Shown: positions 25,101 through 34,905 of the stretch, one piece after another
Position numbering within the stretch: the stretch's first letter is position 1
How the letters are laid out: each line of letters opens with the position of its first letter
Assembly: GCF_003987185.1 (NCBI RefSeq)
Contig: NZ_PIPS01000001.1
Location: 682,001 to 746,000 of the forward strand
DNA from: Idiomarina aquatica
GTDB lineage: Bacteria; Pseudomonadota; Gammaproteobacteria; Enterobacterales; Alteromonadaceae
DNA: 64,000 nt
Direction of reading: 5' to 3'
Program-made: the position numbers and the translations under genes
The notes under the pieces: generated by a model
What the model saw: the letters and a program-made list of their open reading frames with translations, nothing else
Database searches by the model: none
What the model was told of the DNA's origin: nothing

Positions 25101-25559
25101 TCACAGGTTTAGGGCTGAGAAAAGCGTGTCGCGATAGCCGTTACCGATTTTTAATTCGGTACCGTCACGCAGAGTGACCAGCGAAAACCGCCCCAACTCA
25201 CTGCTGATTTCTTTAATATGATTCAGGTTTACGATCGCTGAACGATGAATGCGTAAAAAGATCGAAGGATCCAATTGTTGGGTCAGGTTATGCAAGGTTT
25301 CCCGGTGCATGTACTTGCCATTTTCTGCGTGAATCTCGACGTAGTTCGCGGCACCCTTGATCCAGCAAATTTCTTCCAGTGGTATAAGTTCTATCTTACC
25401 GACAGAGCGAACAGGAAACACACGTTTCATAGCTTTAAATGGTCCATCCCTTTCCATTAGCGTTTCTACAGGATGGTAGGGAAGGAAAACACGAAAAGCA
25501 GAATATGTGACAAGCGCGTCGAGTGAGTTTTTATAAAGCACGGATTTGGGGACTGTCAC
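25101..25559 (-). CDS. LytTR-type DNA-binding regulator without a receiver domain
   Basis: A 152-residue protein whose C-terminal ~100 residues form a LytTR domain: IELIPLEEICWIKGAANYVEIHAENGKYM, LHNLTQQLDPSIFLRIHRSAIVNLNHIKEI and LRDGTELKIGNGYRDTLFSAL. The first 45 residues are not recognised, and there is no receiver or membrane domain. It starts with GTG, supported by AGGAG six bases upstream. Neighbours do not reveal its targets; a FlgO-like pair follows on the same strand after a REP-like hairpin. Confidence 0.83.
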   Translation of the reverse strand: MTVPKSVLYKNSLDALVTYSAFRVFLPYHPVETLMERDGPFKAMKRVFPVRSVGKIELIPLEEICWIKGAANYVEIHAENGKYMHRETLHNLTQQLDPSIFLRIHRSAIVNLNHIKEISSELGRFSLVTLRDGTELKIGNGYRDTLFSALNL

Positions 25560-25607
25560 AGTAACTCCTGACCAATATAAAGCGTTAAAGTGTAGCGTGC
25601 AGGCAAT

Positions 25608-25635
25608 AAAAAACCCCCGCCGAAGCGAGGGTTTT
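25608..25635 (-). terminator. Rho-independent terminator of the S9 peptidase gene
   Basis: On the minus strand the stem CCCTCGC-TTCG-GCGGGGG is followed by TTTTTT, 17 bases after the peptidase stop codon. One G-T wobble. Confidence 0.85.
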
Positions 25636-25651
25636 GCTGTCTGACATCAGC

Positions 25652-27616
25652 TTATCCGTCGATGTGCTGGTCGAGGAACTGCAACATCCGCGTCCAGCGC
25701 TCGATGTTGTTTTCCGGCTTATAAAAACCGTGCCCTTCGTTTTCCTTGTACATCCACTCATAAGGATGGTCTTTCGCTTCCAGTGCATCGCGCAAGGCAT
25801 AGGCTTGTTCAGGCGGAACCCGAACGTCTTTGCCACCCTGAATGATGAACACCGGTACTTTTAGCTTATCAACCAAGTCCACCGGTGACTGTGCCGCACG
25901 TGCTTCTTCGGTATCCGGTAGCGCCATATCAAGGTAGTTCATGCCGGACAAGGTTTCCGGAATATCGCCCTCAACGCGCATCATGTTCAGATCATAAACA
26001 CCGACAAAGCCAATGGTGCAGTTATACAGATCCGGTTCGCGAATTACCGTCATTAGTGCCGCATAGCCACCATAAGAACCGCCATATACACACATTCTGT
26101 CTTTATTTGCGATACCTTCATCGATCAAATGCATAACGCCGTCGGTCATGTCGTTGATCATGGTGGTGCCCCAGTTTTTATAGCCGGATTGCAGGAACTC
26201 TTTGCCATAGCCACCGGAGCCACGGAAGTTTGGTTGCAATACCGCATAACCATGTTCCGCCAACACTTTCGCGTCACTGTCTAAACGCGTTAGGGTATCA
26301 CGAGGACCGTGCGGACCGCCGTGCGGCAGCAAAATCAACGGCAGATCTTTAGCTTCCTTGCCTTTCGGCAGGGTTAACAATGCTTTTATGGTTAAGCCGT
26401 CCCGTGCTTGGTAGGTGATAATTTCGGTCTTCGGGATCGTTTCTTTATCCAACCAGGGTTTTGCTTTAATGATCAGAGACAGAGCTCGGTTCTCGGCATC
26501 AAAAAGATAAAACTCGGTTGGGTAGTTAGCCGACGACACAGAAACAATCATTTTCGAATTATCGAGTGTTGCTGAGTTAATGCCAACGCTCTTGTTCGGA
26601 AACGCTTTGGTCAGGCTTTGGACCACACTGGAAAAATATTCATCGTCAACATCAGCGAAAAACACCGTGTCAATGCCATCGTACTCATAAGCGGCACCAA
26701 TCACTTCGTTCATGCGGCCATTACGAACACTGACAATCGGCATTAAGTCGGTTTCAGGGTGTTCGGCAATTACTTCAATTTCGCCGGTATCCAGGTTCAT
26801 TGTGGTTAATGCCAAGGCATCCGTGACCACGTCACTCAAGCCAATCACGGTTTTACCATCAGGTAAAATGTCGATCGGATTAAAGTTGCCCTCCTGCTGA
26901 CCATAACGCGCAACTTCTTTCCACTCTTCGTTTGCACCAGGACGCGTCATAATCACCTTCTCGTTGGTGTTATGAGGTTCTTCACCGGTTGCTAAACGCG
27001 TTACTCCTTCGTCATCGAGAAACACCTGCACACCAGTGCCTTCATAACGACGGACCGGAACTCGTCCAACCGGCATCGTGCGGCCACTATCGACTTTTAG
27101 GCGATAAATATCGACATAAGGTTCACTGGTGTTATTCGGGGTCGAATAAATCATCACCTGATCAGGTTCATCGGGCAACAAGTCGATGATGCGGGCGTAT
27201 TGTTTCAGTCCGTCAGAACGCCACCCGGTCAGGATCTTTTGGTTGCCGCCATCAGCATCCATGGCAAAGATTTCGCCGGTTGGAAACGGCGTTTCATAGG
27301 AACCGACCTCACGCGCCATTGTCATCACGATGCGTTCGTCGCTTACCCAGTTAAAGTCACTTACTGACTCGGTACCGCGGCCGCGGGTAACCGACAGTAC
27401 TTTTTGGTCATCAATATCTAACACCGTCAGAATAACGCCACCTTCCGGCGTACGGGAGGTAGCAGCTAGGTATTTGCCTTCGGGCGAGATCTTGATATTC
27501 ATAAATTGAGCGTGTTTGGCGTATTTCTCTAACACCGACTCATTGACAACATCTGCTGCCATAACCGACGTCGATAGTGCCAAGCCACTCAATATAGAGG
27601 CTATTAAGCGTTTCAT
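25652..27616 (-). CDS. S9-family prolyl oligopeptidase-type secreted peptidase
   Basis: A 654-residue exported serine peptidase: signal MKRLIASILSGLALSTSVMA, an N-terminal beta-propeller-like region (about 40-390) and a C-terminal alpha/beta hydrolase domain. The catalytic Ser is in YGGSYGGY (about 514), Asp in GGKDVRVP (about 597) and His in EGHGFY (about 629). The type resembles acylaminoacyl/dipeptidyl peptidases that release short peptides in the periplasm. It lies just downstream of a large TonB receptor on the same strand, but a terminator separates them, so linkage is functional rather than strictly operonic. Confidence 0.9.
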   Translation of the reverse strand: MKRLIASILSGLALSTSVMAADVVNESVLEKYAKHAQFMNIKISPEGKYLAATSRTPEGGVILTVLDIDDQKVLSVTRGRGTESVSDFNWVSDERIVMTMAREVGSYETPFPTGEIFAMDADGGNQKILTGWRSDGLKQYARIIDLLPDEPDQVMIYSTPNNTSEPYVDIYRLKVDSGRTMPVGRVPVRRYEGTGVQVFLDDEGVTRLATGEEPHNTNEKVIMTRPGANEEWKEVARYGQQEGNFNPIDILPDGKTVIGLSDVVTDALALTTMNLDTGEIEVIAEHPETDLMPIVSVRNGRMNEVIGAAYEYDGIDTVFFADVDDEYFSSVVQSLTKAFPNKSVGINSATLDNSKMIVSVSSANYPTEFYLFDAENRALSLIIKAKPWLDKETIPKTEIITYQARDGLTIKALLTLPKGKEAKDLPLILLPHGGPHGPRDTLTRLDSDAKVLAEHGYAVLQPNFRGSGGYGKEFLQSGYKNWGTTMINDMTDGVMHLIDEGIANKDRMCVYGGSYGGYAALMTVIREPDLYNCTIGFVGVYDLNMMRVEGDIPETLSGMNYLDMALPDTEEARAAQSPVDLVDKLKVPVFIIQGGKDVRVPPEQAYALRDALEAKDHPYEWMYKENEGHGFYKPENNIERWTRMLQFLDQHIDG

Positions 27617-27654
27617 AATGTACTCATTTAGTTATTAAACCAATGACTGCAAAT

Positions 27655-27684
27655 AAAAAAGCCCCCGCGAGCGAGGGCTTTGTT
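27655..27684 (-). terminator. Rho-independent terminator after the 27.7-kb TonB receptor
   Basis: Minus strand: AAAGCCCTCGC-TC-GCGGGGGCTTTTTT, 37 bases after the receptor stop and before the peptidase start. Confidence 0.87.
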
Positions 27685-27720
27685 TGGTGTTAAACACACA
27701 TATCGCTCTAAGTCATTAAC

Positions 27721-30700
27721 TTAGAAGTTGTAGGTAATGTTTGCAAACACACGACGACCTAGGTTGTCGTACTGTGAATACAAGGTCGCGTTACCTACTG
27801 AACGTACGTATGACGGAGAAACCAGTGGTGGTTCTTTGTCAAATACGTTTGCAACACCAACGGTTACGTCAAACGCATCAGCAAACGTCATGTTACCAGA
27901 CAGCGTGTGATAGAACGTAGTCGGCGTTTCTGCGACAAAGGTAATATCTTCGCCACGATACGTAGACTCGTTAGTATCGCTGTAGTACTCATAGTCGTTT
28001 GTCTTATCGACATAACGCATGGTCCAGGTAACGTTCCAGTCATCACGCGCGAAGGTTGTGGTTAACAGACCAACGTGCTTCGGATAACCGATTTCACCGA
28101 TCCACTGAGAAGGTTCGCTGTCAGCGAATAGCTGATAACGCTGCTCGATTTGGTTAGTGTGCTCTAGGTTCACACGAAGACGACCGAACTCAAACTCATC
28201 TTGATAAGTGAAGTTCATGTCGACACCACGAGTTCCCTGGCTAGCGATGTTAACGTAACCACCGTTTACCACGTCGATACCCCAGTCACCGTTCGTGCCG
28301 TCGTTACGAGTGAACAGGTCACACAATGGATCGTCCGGGAAGTTTTCTGATGTGTAACAACCGTTTACGATCTGCGAGCCACCCAGTGATGCGATCTGGC
28401 CGCTGATATCAACGTCGTAGTAGTCAATTGACGCTGCGAAGGTGTTTTCTGGGCTAGTCCAGACCAAGCCAACGCTTTCTGCCACAGAAGTTTCTGCTTC
28501 CAGGTTACCTGCACCACCAGAGGTGATCAGAGTCGCAGAGCTGGTACCTGCACCGTCGTAATCCAATGGAACACCATCAGCCTGACAGTTTTGGTAAACC
28601 TGCTCAGACACGTTACCTGCGTCATATTCCGCGCCGTAGTTGTAACATGGGTCAACAGCCATTTGGCCACCGAAACCGGTTTGACCTGCTAAGTACAGCT
28701 CAAACAATGCCGGTGAACGGAATGAAGTACCACGAGAGGCACGTACACGCCAGTCGTCGTTGATTTCCCAGTTCAGACCCAGTTTGAACGTGGTGTCGCT
28801 ACCGTAGGTAGACACGTCAGTCCAACGCGCAGAACCCGTAATGTCAACACGCTGTGCAAACGCGACGTCGGCAATAACCGGTACACGCACTTCACCGAAG
28901 ACCGCACGAGAATTCTGAGAACCTGCAGTACGGCTTGCACTGGTCAGACCCCAAGAGTTACCGTTGGCACTTTGAGCGCCTGGCTGGTCGTCGATTTCAT
29001 CACGCTGATAAGAAGCACCAAATGCTGCGCCTACTGGACCAGCAGGAAGCGTGAACAAGTCACCAGTGATGTAACCTTCTAAGGTTTGTTGCTTATAGAT
29101 GGTTTCACCCATCTCATAACCAAACAGGAAGTTACGTACTTCATCTGAAGGGTTGCCGTACATTAACTGAGGATCGCCCCATGGTACGTCAACACAGGTT
29201 TTGCCTGAGAATTCAGTAACTTCGCCGTCACACGTTGTGCCATTAACGGCATGGTTTTGCGCCATCAACATTGAGTCACGGAAGATAACTTTGTTACCGT
29301 ACTCACCGCTGTTATAACTGTTCTGGTAAGAAATATCCCAGTCCCAGAAGCCCAAGCTGCCTTCAAGACCAGCAACAAAGCGTGAGTAATCTACCGTTAC
29401 GTCAGAACCGTAGTGGTCAGTCAAGTGGACAGGCATCGCGTAAGCATTACCTTCCCAGTTGCCCGCCAATGCTTGTACTGGAATGTAACCAACATCACCA
29501 GTCCAGAACTGACGATAGCCCTGAGTTTCGGTATCACGCGAGCTATGTAACAACTCACCATATAGGGTAGTGGTGTCAGTCAGGCTGTAGTCACCCTGCA
29601 AGAACACTGACGCAGTTACCGTTTCCGGAACCATTGTTTCATTATCAGTGAACGGATGCTGTTTGCCCCACAGACCATCAGATTCTTTATCGTAACCTAC
29701 GAAATAGAAACCGTCTGGACCACGTAAGTCGCCTGGAGCGGCATAAGTATCGTTGATGCTGTCGTAGCCGTTTGAGCCCAGGAAGCCGTCGTAGTCATAA
29801 TAACCGTAGGTGCCTGTTGGCGTACGCGGAATGTTACCGGTACCCAGGTCATACAACCATAAGCCGTAGCCGGTATCGTTACAGTGAGGCTGGCCAGTGC
29901 GAGGATCGATTGGATCGGCACGGTCACCTTCTGGTGTGAAGTAATAGCGCTCAGTACAGCGATAGAAATCACGGTCGCCACGCTTCAATTCACGTTGTGC
30001 GTTGTAGTCAAGAACTAAACGGTAAGAACCTTTGTCAAACGCTTCACCAATTGATGCATTGATACGCTGACGCTCACCGCCTGAATCCATAGGCTGACTT
30101 AAGTCAACTGAGAAAGATTTTGAGTCGCCTTTTTTGGTGATGATGTTGATAACACCAGCAACCGCATCAGAACCATAAAGTGATGACGCACCGTCTTTCA
30201 GTACTTCAACACGCTCGATGGCTGAAATTGGTAAGGCGTTCATGTCGAATGCAGAAACCTGTCCACGAGTACCAGCTGGTCCCGCACGACGGCCATTCAA
30301 CAATACCAGGGTACGGTTTGCACCTAAACCACGCATAGAGATGGTTTCAGTACCAGCACCACCTGATGTAACGTAACCAACAGTCAGTGCTGACGTGATC
30401 TGGCTCGAGCCGGCAGCAACAGTACTGGTACGTAGTAAGTCACCCAAAGTCGCCAGACCTTGCTCGGTGGCTTCTTCAGCTGAGATGATATCGATTGGTG
30501 TTTCGTTAGCAAAAGCATCCGTGCGGATACGAGAGCCCGTTACCTGGATACGTTCCGGTTGTTCTTCTGCTGAGCTTTCTTGCTCTTCAGTTGTTTGCAC
30601 ACCTTGAACGTCTACATCTTGTGCGTCCTGTGCAAATGCCGGAGCACCTGCTAAAAACGCTGAACCTACACCGGCCATCAAGATTGACTTGATAGAGCGG

Positions 30701-30723
30701 GCTAGTAATGACTGTTCGGTCAT
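27721..30723 (-). CDS. Large TonB-dependent receptor (peptide/nutrient type)
   Basis: A 1000-residue receptor with signal-like N-terminus ending GAPAFAQD, an acidic Gln/Glu-rich linker, the motif ERIQVTGSRIRTDAF, a plug with SMRGLGANRTLVLLNGRRAGPAG and ERVEVLKDGASSLYGSDAVAGVINIITKK, and a long barrel ending FANITYNF. Receptors with this N-terminal motif are typical of peptide- or oligosaccharide-scavenging marine bacteria; the substrate is unknown. Cys pairs in barrel loops (for example CTERYYF ... HCNDTGY) suggest extracellular disulfides. It is followed by its own terminator and then an S9 peptidase. Confidence 0.9.
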   Translation of the reverse strand: MTEQSLLARSIKSILMAGVGSAFLAGAPAFAQDAQDVDVQGVQTTEEQESSAEEQPERIQVTGSRIRTDAFANETPIDIISAEEATEQGLATLGDLLRTSTVAAGSSQITSALTVGYVTSGGAGTETISMRGLGANRTLVLLNGRRAGPAGTRGQVSAFDMNALPISAIERVEVLKDGASSLYGSDAVAGVINIITKKGDSKSFSVDLSQPMDSGGERQRINASIGEAFDKGSYRLVLDYNAQRELKRGDRDFYRCTERYYFTPEGDRADPIDPRTGQPHCNDTGYGLWLYDLGTGNIPRTPTGTYGYYDYDGFLGSNGYDSINDTYAAPGDLRGPDGFYFVGYDKESDGLWGKQHPFTDNETMVPETVTASVFLQGDYSLTDTTTLYGELLHSSRDTETQGYRQFWTGDVGYIPVQALAGNWEGNAYAMPVHLTDHYGSDVTVDYSRFVAGLEGSLGFWDWDISYQNSYNSGEYGNKVIFRDSMLMAQNHAVNGTTCDGEVTEFSGKTCVDVPWGDPQLMYGNPSDEVRNFLFGYEMGETIYKQQTLEGYITGDLFTLPAGPVGAAFGASYQRDEIDDQPGAQSANGNSWGLTSASRTAGSQNSRAVFGEVRVPVIADVAFAQRVDITGSARWTDVSTYGSDTTFKLGLNWEINDDWRVRASRGTSFRSPALFELYLAGQTGFGGQMAVDPCYNYGAEYDAGNVSEQVYQNCQADGVPLDYDGAGTSSATLITSGGAGNLEAETSVAESVGLVWTSPENTFAASIDYYDVDISGQIASLGGSQIVNGCYTSENFPDDPLCDLFTRNDGTNGDWGIDVVNGGYVNIASQGTRGVDMNFTYQDEFEFGRLRVNLEHTNQIEQRYQLFADSEPSQWIGEIGYPKHVGLLTTTFARDDWNVTWTMRYVDKTNDYEYYSDTNESTYRGEDITFVAETPTTFYHTLSGNMTFADAFDVTVGVANVFDKEPPLVSPSYVRSVGNATLYSQYDNLGRRVFANITYNF

Positions 30724-30889
30724 GTTCAGTCTCCCTGAATATTTTATTTTTTATTCTACAGTTGTCTAATTATTACTCTTGTAATAACAACCCTAGTTTT
30801 CAGAAGCGACCCGACTACAGGCCGCTCTGAGAAGGAAGAAGAACATATTTTCAAACAATTTACAACACTTTTATAACAGTTTGTTACGC

Positions 30890-31804
30890 TTACTTCTTAG
30901 CTTGTACACACTGTCCAACGATACCTGTTTCAGGAAACTGAACTTGCTCCACTTGAACCTCTTTAAAGCCGGCTGCCTCGAACTGTTGTTTTAGCTGTTC
31001 GCCGCTCCCTGCCTGCTCTACCGCCTTAACCATGGTCGTCAAGCGTGCCTTATGATCGTTCAAATTGTTGAGGTATTCACTAAAAACACGCTGCGCTTCA
31101 GCTGCCTTACCCTGCCCTGCAGCCTGTAAAATATGGCGTACAGCCGGGACGAAGTTGGTGCGATGAAAGGCCGCATCGTTGCGATGTTTTGCGGCAAGCT
31201 GATTAAGCTTTTGCTGGGCAATTTGTGCATTTTTTGGCAACGGCTTACCGGCTGCTTTTAAAATCGCCGTATACAAAGGCTCGACCGACTTTTTCAGGTG
31301 TTTTATCAGCGTCGGTAACAGCTCATAAACCTTCCGACTGGTTTGCACAATAACCGAGTCTTCCGAGTGCACCAGGGCGATAACCATGCCACCACGCTTA
31401 AGGTTTTTATGCAGGTGCGGTAAGCCTTTTGCCATATCGCCGTATTCCAGCCCATAGTGGGACACGATGGTGCCGAACTTCTTATTCGACGGCAGGGTAA
31501 AGCGCTCGTAAGGTGTTTCGCCGTGCAGCTTGAGCTTGTCGTTAGCCGGTTTGATCACGGCCGAATCGACCCCAATCAGATCAAATTTCTTACCTTTCTT
31601 GTCAGCGAATTCACTAAGCCACTGCGGCACGATACCGTTACCCGTGGCTACATCCAGAATCGGTTGCTTCGGCTCTGTTTCTTCCATCCGCTCAAACCAA
31701 AACTTACGCATTTGATAATTTTGCAGCGTCGATTTTTCGTCCAGAAATGCTGCAAATGCGCCCTTTTGCCAGAACACGGACCATGGATTTTGTTTATTTG
31801 ACAT
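30890..31804 (-). CDS. Class I SAM-dependent methyltransferase
   Basis: A 304-residue soluble protein with Rossmann motif I ILDVATGNGIVPQWL (near residue 50), an acidic second motif FDLIGVDSA (near 75), and motif IV-like FGTIVSHYGLEY followed by LKRGGMVIALVHSE. The C-terminal half is helical and lysine/glutamine rich and is not recognised. No partner gene indicates the substrate. It sits between two TonB receptor genes but has its own leader, with no shared reading-frame overlap. Confidence 0.8.
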   Translation of the reverse strand: MSNKQNPWSVFWQKGAFAAFLDEKSTLQNYQMRKFWFERMEETEPKQPILDVATGNGIVPQWLSEFADKKGKKFDLIGVDSAVIKPANDKLKLHGETPYERFTLPSNKKFGTIVSHYGLEYGDMAKGLPHLHKNLKRGGMVIALVHSEDSVIVQTSRKVYELLPTLIKHLKKSVEPLYTAILKAAGKPLPKNAQIAQQKLNQLAAKHRNDAAFHRTNFVPAVRHILQAAGQGKAAEAQRVFSEYLNNLNDHKARLTTMVKAVEQAGSGEQLKQQFEAAGFKEVQVEQVQFPETGIVGQCVQAKK

Positions 31805-31852
31805 AATACGACTTCCTTACGCCAGTTTATTATTATTTAGCTATCTGTTAGA

Positions 31853-31882
31853 CAAAAAAAACCCGGCCGGAGCCGGGTTTTT
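31853..31882 (-). terminator. Rho-independent terminator after the 31.9-kb TonB receptor
   Basis: Minus strand: stem AACCCGGC-TCC-GGCCGGGTT followed by a run of T, 20 bases after the stop codon. Confidence 0.87.
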
Positions 31883-31901
31883 CATCGTTAATCGCTATCG
31901 A

Positions 31902-34643
31902 TTAAAACTTAACTCCAACACGAGCATACCAGTATTGGCCTGCTGTGTCATAAGAAGAGTTCAAGGTATTCATATCGTTATTGTTAGTAACGTATGGAGG
32001 CTGCTTATCAAACAAGTTACGCGCACCTAACGTGAAGGTGGTTGTGTTGCTGAAGAAGTAGCTCATTTGAACGTCGTGATAAACGTAGCTGCCAACTTCT
32101 GAAGACAGATCGTCTTCTGCGTAGTTGATGTCGGTTACGCCGTCCTGGAAGCGCGTGATCCAGCTCAAGTCGTAGTCACCGATTTTGTAACCCATGGTCA
32201 AGTTGGTACGCAGTTCTGGGAACGCCGCTACACGACCACCGAAGTTGGTGTCAGCGCCGAATTTACCTGCCAGTTCAAGCGTTTGTGCACCTTCTTGTGC
32301 CAGGTACTTGTACTCATCCAGGATGGTACCGTCAACACGCAGGTTGAACATACCGTCGCCCAGCTCAGATGCCCAGTTGATGTCGAAATCAAGGCCTGAA
32401 GTGGTGAAGGTAGAGATGTTCGCTGTACCCGCTAAGATACCCGCCATGTAACCTTGTGAGTCACGGAAATCAGAACCTGAGTAACCCGGACGACCTACGG
32501 CTTCTGGGCCTAAGATCAGGTCACACGATGCAGCACTGAAGTTCGCGCTGTTGTAACACTCAGAGATGATGGCAGAAGTACTTGGCGCACCTAAACCGTC
32601 TTCGATTTCGATGTCGTAGTAATCAACGGCAACGCTGAAGTTCTCGATGAACTCAGGCTGATAAACGATACCCATGGTGAAACTTTCAGAAGTTTCTGGT
32701 TTCAGATCCGGGTTACCGCCAACCAAGGTTGAAGACTGGTTGTTATCCAGGTTGAAGTCACCTGGCAGGCCTTCTGCGGCACAGTTCGCTTTTACGGTTT
32801 CGCTCGCGTTGCTGTTCGCGTAGTCGATACACGGATCGGTGTAGCTGATGTTTGACTCAACCTGTGGCGAGTACAAATCACCGATACCTGGTGCACGGAA
32901 ACCTTCCGCGAACGTTGCACGAACCAACATACCGTCAGTCGGTACGTACTCTAAACCAAACTTGGTTGTGGTTTGAGCGTCAAGGAAGTCGTAGTCTGAA
33001 CGACGAACGGCTGCTGACAGGTCAAGACGATCAACGCCTGGCAAGCCAACCAACAACGGTGCGTTGATTTCAACGTACGCTTCCTGAACGTCATAAGAAC
33101 CTTCAGTTGGTTCAGCTGCAACGCTGTAGATTTGACCTAAGATTGCGCCGCCGTCAGGCTGGTTCTGGTACTCTTCCCAACGCTTCTCAACACCAAATGC
33201 CCATGCAACTGGACCCGCAGGCAGGCTTAATGAACCAGTATCACCGGTTAAGTTAGCCATCAACTGCTTAGTCGTCGCACGGTCAACTGGCGAGTTTGGA
33301 ATGGTTGCGTAGTCTTGGAATTCTTGTGTGAAAGTACCTTCCTGGAACGGGTTCCATACACCAGGGCACTCTTCGTCTGCCGCACACAGTGTTGGATCCA
33401 ACAAGGTGCCGATACGCTCTGGGTTTGAACGACCGTATTCTACACGGCTGTCAACATAACGTGAGTAGTTGTAAGAAACGTCCCACGCCCAACCGTTGTC
33501 CAGGTAACCTTCAAGGCCGAATACCATACGGTAATCAGAGAAGTCCTGAGTGAATGAACGGCCACCGGTTTCTGCCAGACGACGGTAGATAACCAGCTCT
33601 TCACCGATAGGGTTGTTTGGGTGATCAGCCGCAACGGTTGGTCCCCAGAACGTACCTTCTGCAGCCATCAACTGGTCTGATTGGCGGTTAGTGAAACCAC
33701 CTTCCATGAATGCGGTCAGATCACGAGTTAGCTCGTAGTTAGCTGAGGCATTGATAGAGAACAGATCCTGAGGCGTTACCATGTAACTTGCAGGGGCGAA
33801 GTTGTACGCGTCTTGCTGACCGTTGTATGGACGAACTTCGCCAGTGACCGGATCAACAACAAAGCTGGTGCCTGCGTTACCTGAGTTGTACTGTGAATCT
33901 GGGTCTAGTGCAGACCAGTTACCGTAAGGGATAGTTGAAGAACCACCGGGTACTAGCTCACCGCCAGACTCGCTGTAAGGAACTTTCGAGAAGTCACGAT
34001 CGCCCTGCCAGATTGGGTTACGGTTTTGGTATTCAAGCGCTAAGGTTACGTTACCTTTGTCGCTGGTTGCGCCAATAACACCCGATACTTTGGTGGTTTC
34101 GCCGTCACCTTCACCAGTCAGGTCGTACTGAGCTGAGAACTCAGCGCCTTCGAAATCGTCTTTGGTGATGAAGTTGATAACGCCGGCAATCGCGTCAGAA
34201 CCATAAATGGTTGAGGCGCCGTCACGCAATACTTCAACACGCTGAATGTATGCCATTGGGATAGAGTTCAAATCGCCTGAAGCGTAACGACGACCGTTGA
34301 TCAGGATCAGGGTACGTGCTGAACCCAGACCACGTAAGTTAGCTGAAGCGTAACCTACAGAGCCGTTGTTAGTGTTTGAACCGTTGTAACCACCGTTCAT
34401 CGAAGGAATGTTATGGATGAACTTTTCCATGGTGGTGAAGCCAGAGTTTTCGATCGCTTCTGCGTCAAAAACGGTGATAGGGCTTGCTGTTTCTGTGTCC
34501 GTACGTTTGATCCGAGAACCCGTTACCTGAATGCGTTCTACGTCGTCTGCGCCACTGTCCTGTGCAGCTACCAATGCTGGGAAGCCTAAAGTCGTCGCGA
34601 TCGCCGCCGCGGTCAGGCTTTTTTTAAAGGTACTACGTTTCAT
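31902..34643 (-). CDS. Large TonB-dependent receptor
   Basis: A 913-residue receptor: signal MKRSTFKKSLTAAAIATTLG with cleavage near LVAAQD, motif VERIQVTGSRIKRTDTET, plug containing ANLRGLGSARTLILINGRRYASG and QRVEVLRDGASTIYGSDAIAGVINFITKD, barrel ending WYARVGVKF. It shares its architecture with the receptors at 27.7 and 34.9 kb, most likely paralogues. Loop cysteines pair in CIDYANSNASETVKANC and CYNSANFSAASC. Transcribed alone, with its own terminator. Substrate unknown. Confidence 0.9.
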   Translation of the reverse strand: MKRSTFKKSLTAAAIATTLGFPALVAAQDSGADDVERIQVTGSRIKRTDTETASPITVFDAEAIENSGFTTMEKFIHNIPSMNGGYNGSNTNNGSVGYASANLRGLGSARTLILINGRRYASGDLNSIPMAYIQRVEVLRDGASTIYGSDAIAGVINFITKDDFEGAEFSAQYDLTGEGDGETTKVSGVIGATSDKGNVTLALEYQNRNPIWQGDRDFSKVPYSESGGELVPGGSSTIPYGNWSALDPDSQYNSGNAGTSFVVDPVTGEVRPYNGQQDAYNFAPASYMVTPQDLFSINASANYELTRDLTAFMEGGFTNRQSDQLMAAEGTFWGPTVAADHPNNPIGEELVIYRRLAETGGRSFTQDFSDYRMVFGLEGYLDNGWAWDVSYNYSRYVDSRVEYGRSNPERIGTLLDPTLCAADEECPGVWNPFQEGTFTQEFQDYATIPNSPVDRATTKQLMANLTGDTGSLSLPAGPVAWAFGVEKRWEEYQNQPDGGAILGQIYSVAAEPTEGSYDVQEAYVEINAPLLVGLPGVDRLDLSAAVRRSDYDFLDAQTTTKFGLEYVPTDGMLVRATFAEGFRAPGIGDLYSPQVESNISYTDPCIDYANSNASETVKANCAAEGLPGDFNLDNNQSSTLVGGNPDLKPETSESFTMGIVYQPEFIENFSVAVDYYDIEIEDGLGAPSTSAIISECYNSANFSAASCDLILGPEAVGRPGYSGSDFRDSQGYMAGILAGTANISTFTTSGLDFDINWASELGDGMFNLRVDGTILDEYKYLAQEGAQTLELAGKFGADTNFGGRVAAFPELRTNLTMGYKIGDYDLSWITRFQDGVTDINYAEDDLSSEVGSYVYHDVQMSYFFSNTTTFTLGARNLFDKQPPYVTNNNDMNTLNSSYDTAGQYWYARVGVKF

Positions 34644-34829
34644 GAGAAAACTCCCTGGTACGTCTTTTTGTTAGTTTTGCTTAAAACAAGCGCAACCGTT
34701 TTACTCGGTGCAGATACCGAATTCAACTGATCGGGGAGTATTTTTGAGTTGTTTGCCTAATTTTTAGTCTTAATGCGCACTTATTGGTCGAATGTTTTAT
34801 TTTTTATTAACAGATGTTGTTTTTTTATT

Positions 34830-34864
34830 AAAAAAATCCCCCGTCTTAACGACGAGGGATTTTA
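34830..34864 (-). terminator. Rho-independent terminator after the 34.9-kb TonB receptor
   Basis: Minus strand: AAAATCCCTCGTCGTTAAGACGGGGGATTTTTTT-like stem-loop with T-run, about 40 bases after the stop codon. Confidence 0.85.
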
Positions 34865-34905
34865 TGCTTATAAATGATACGGAAACAATCCGTTATTATG
34901 CGTGA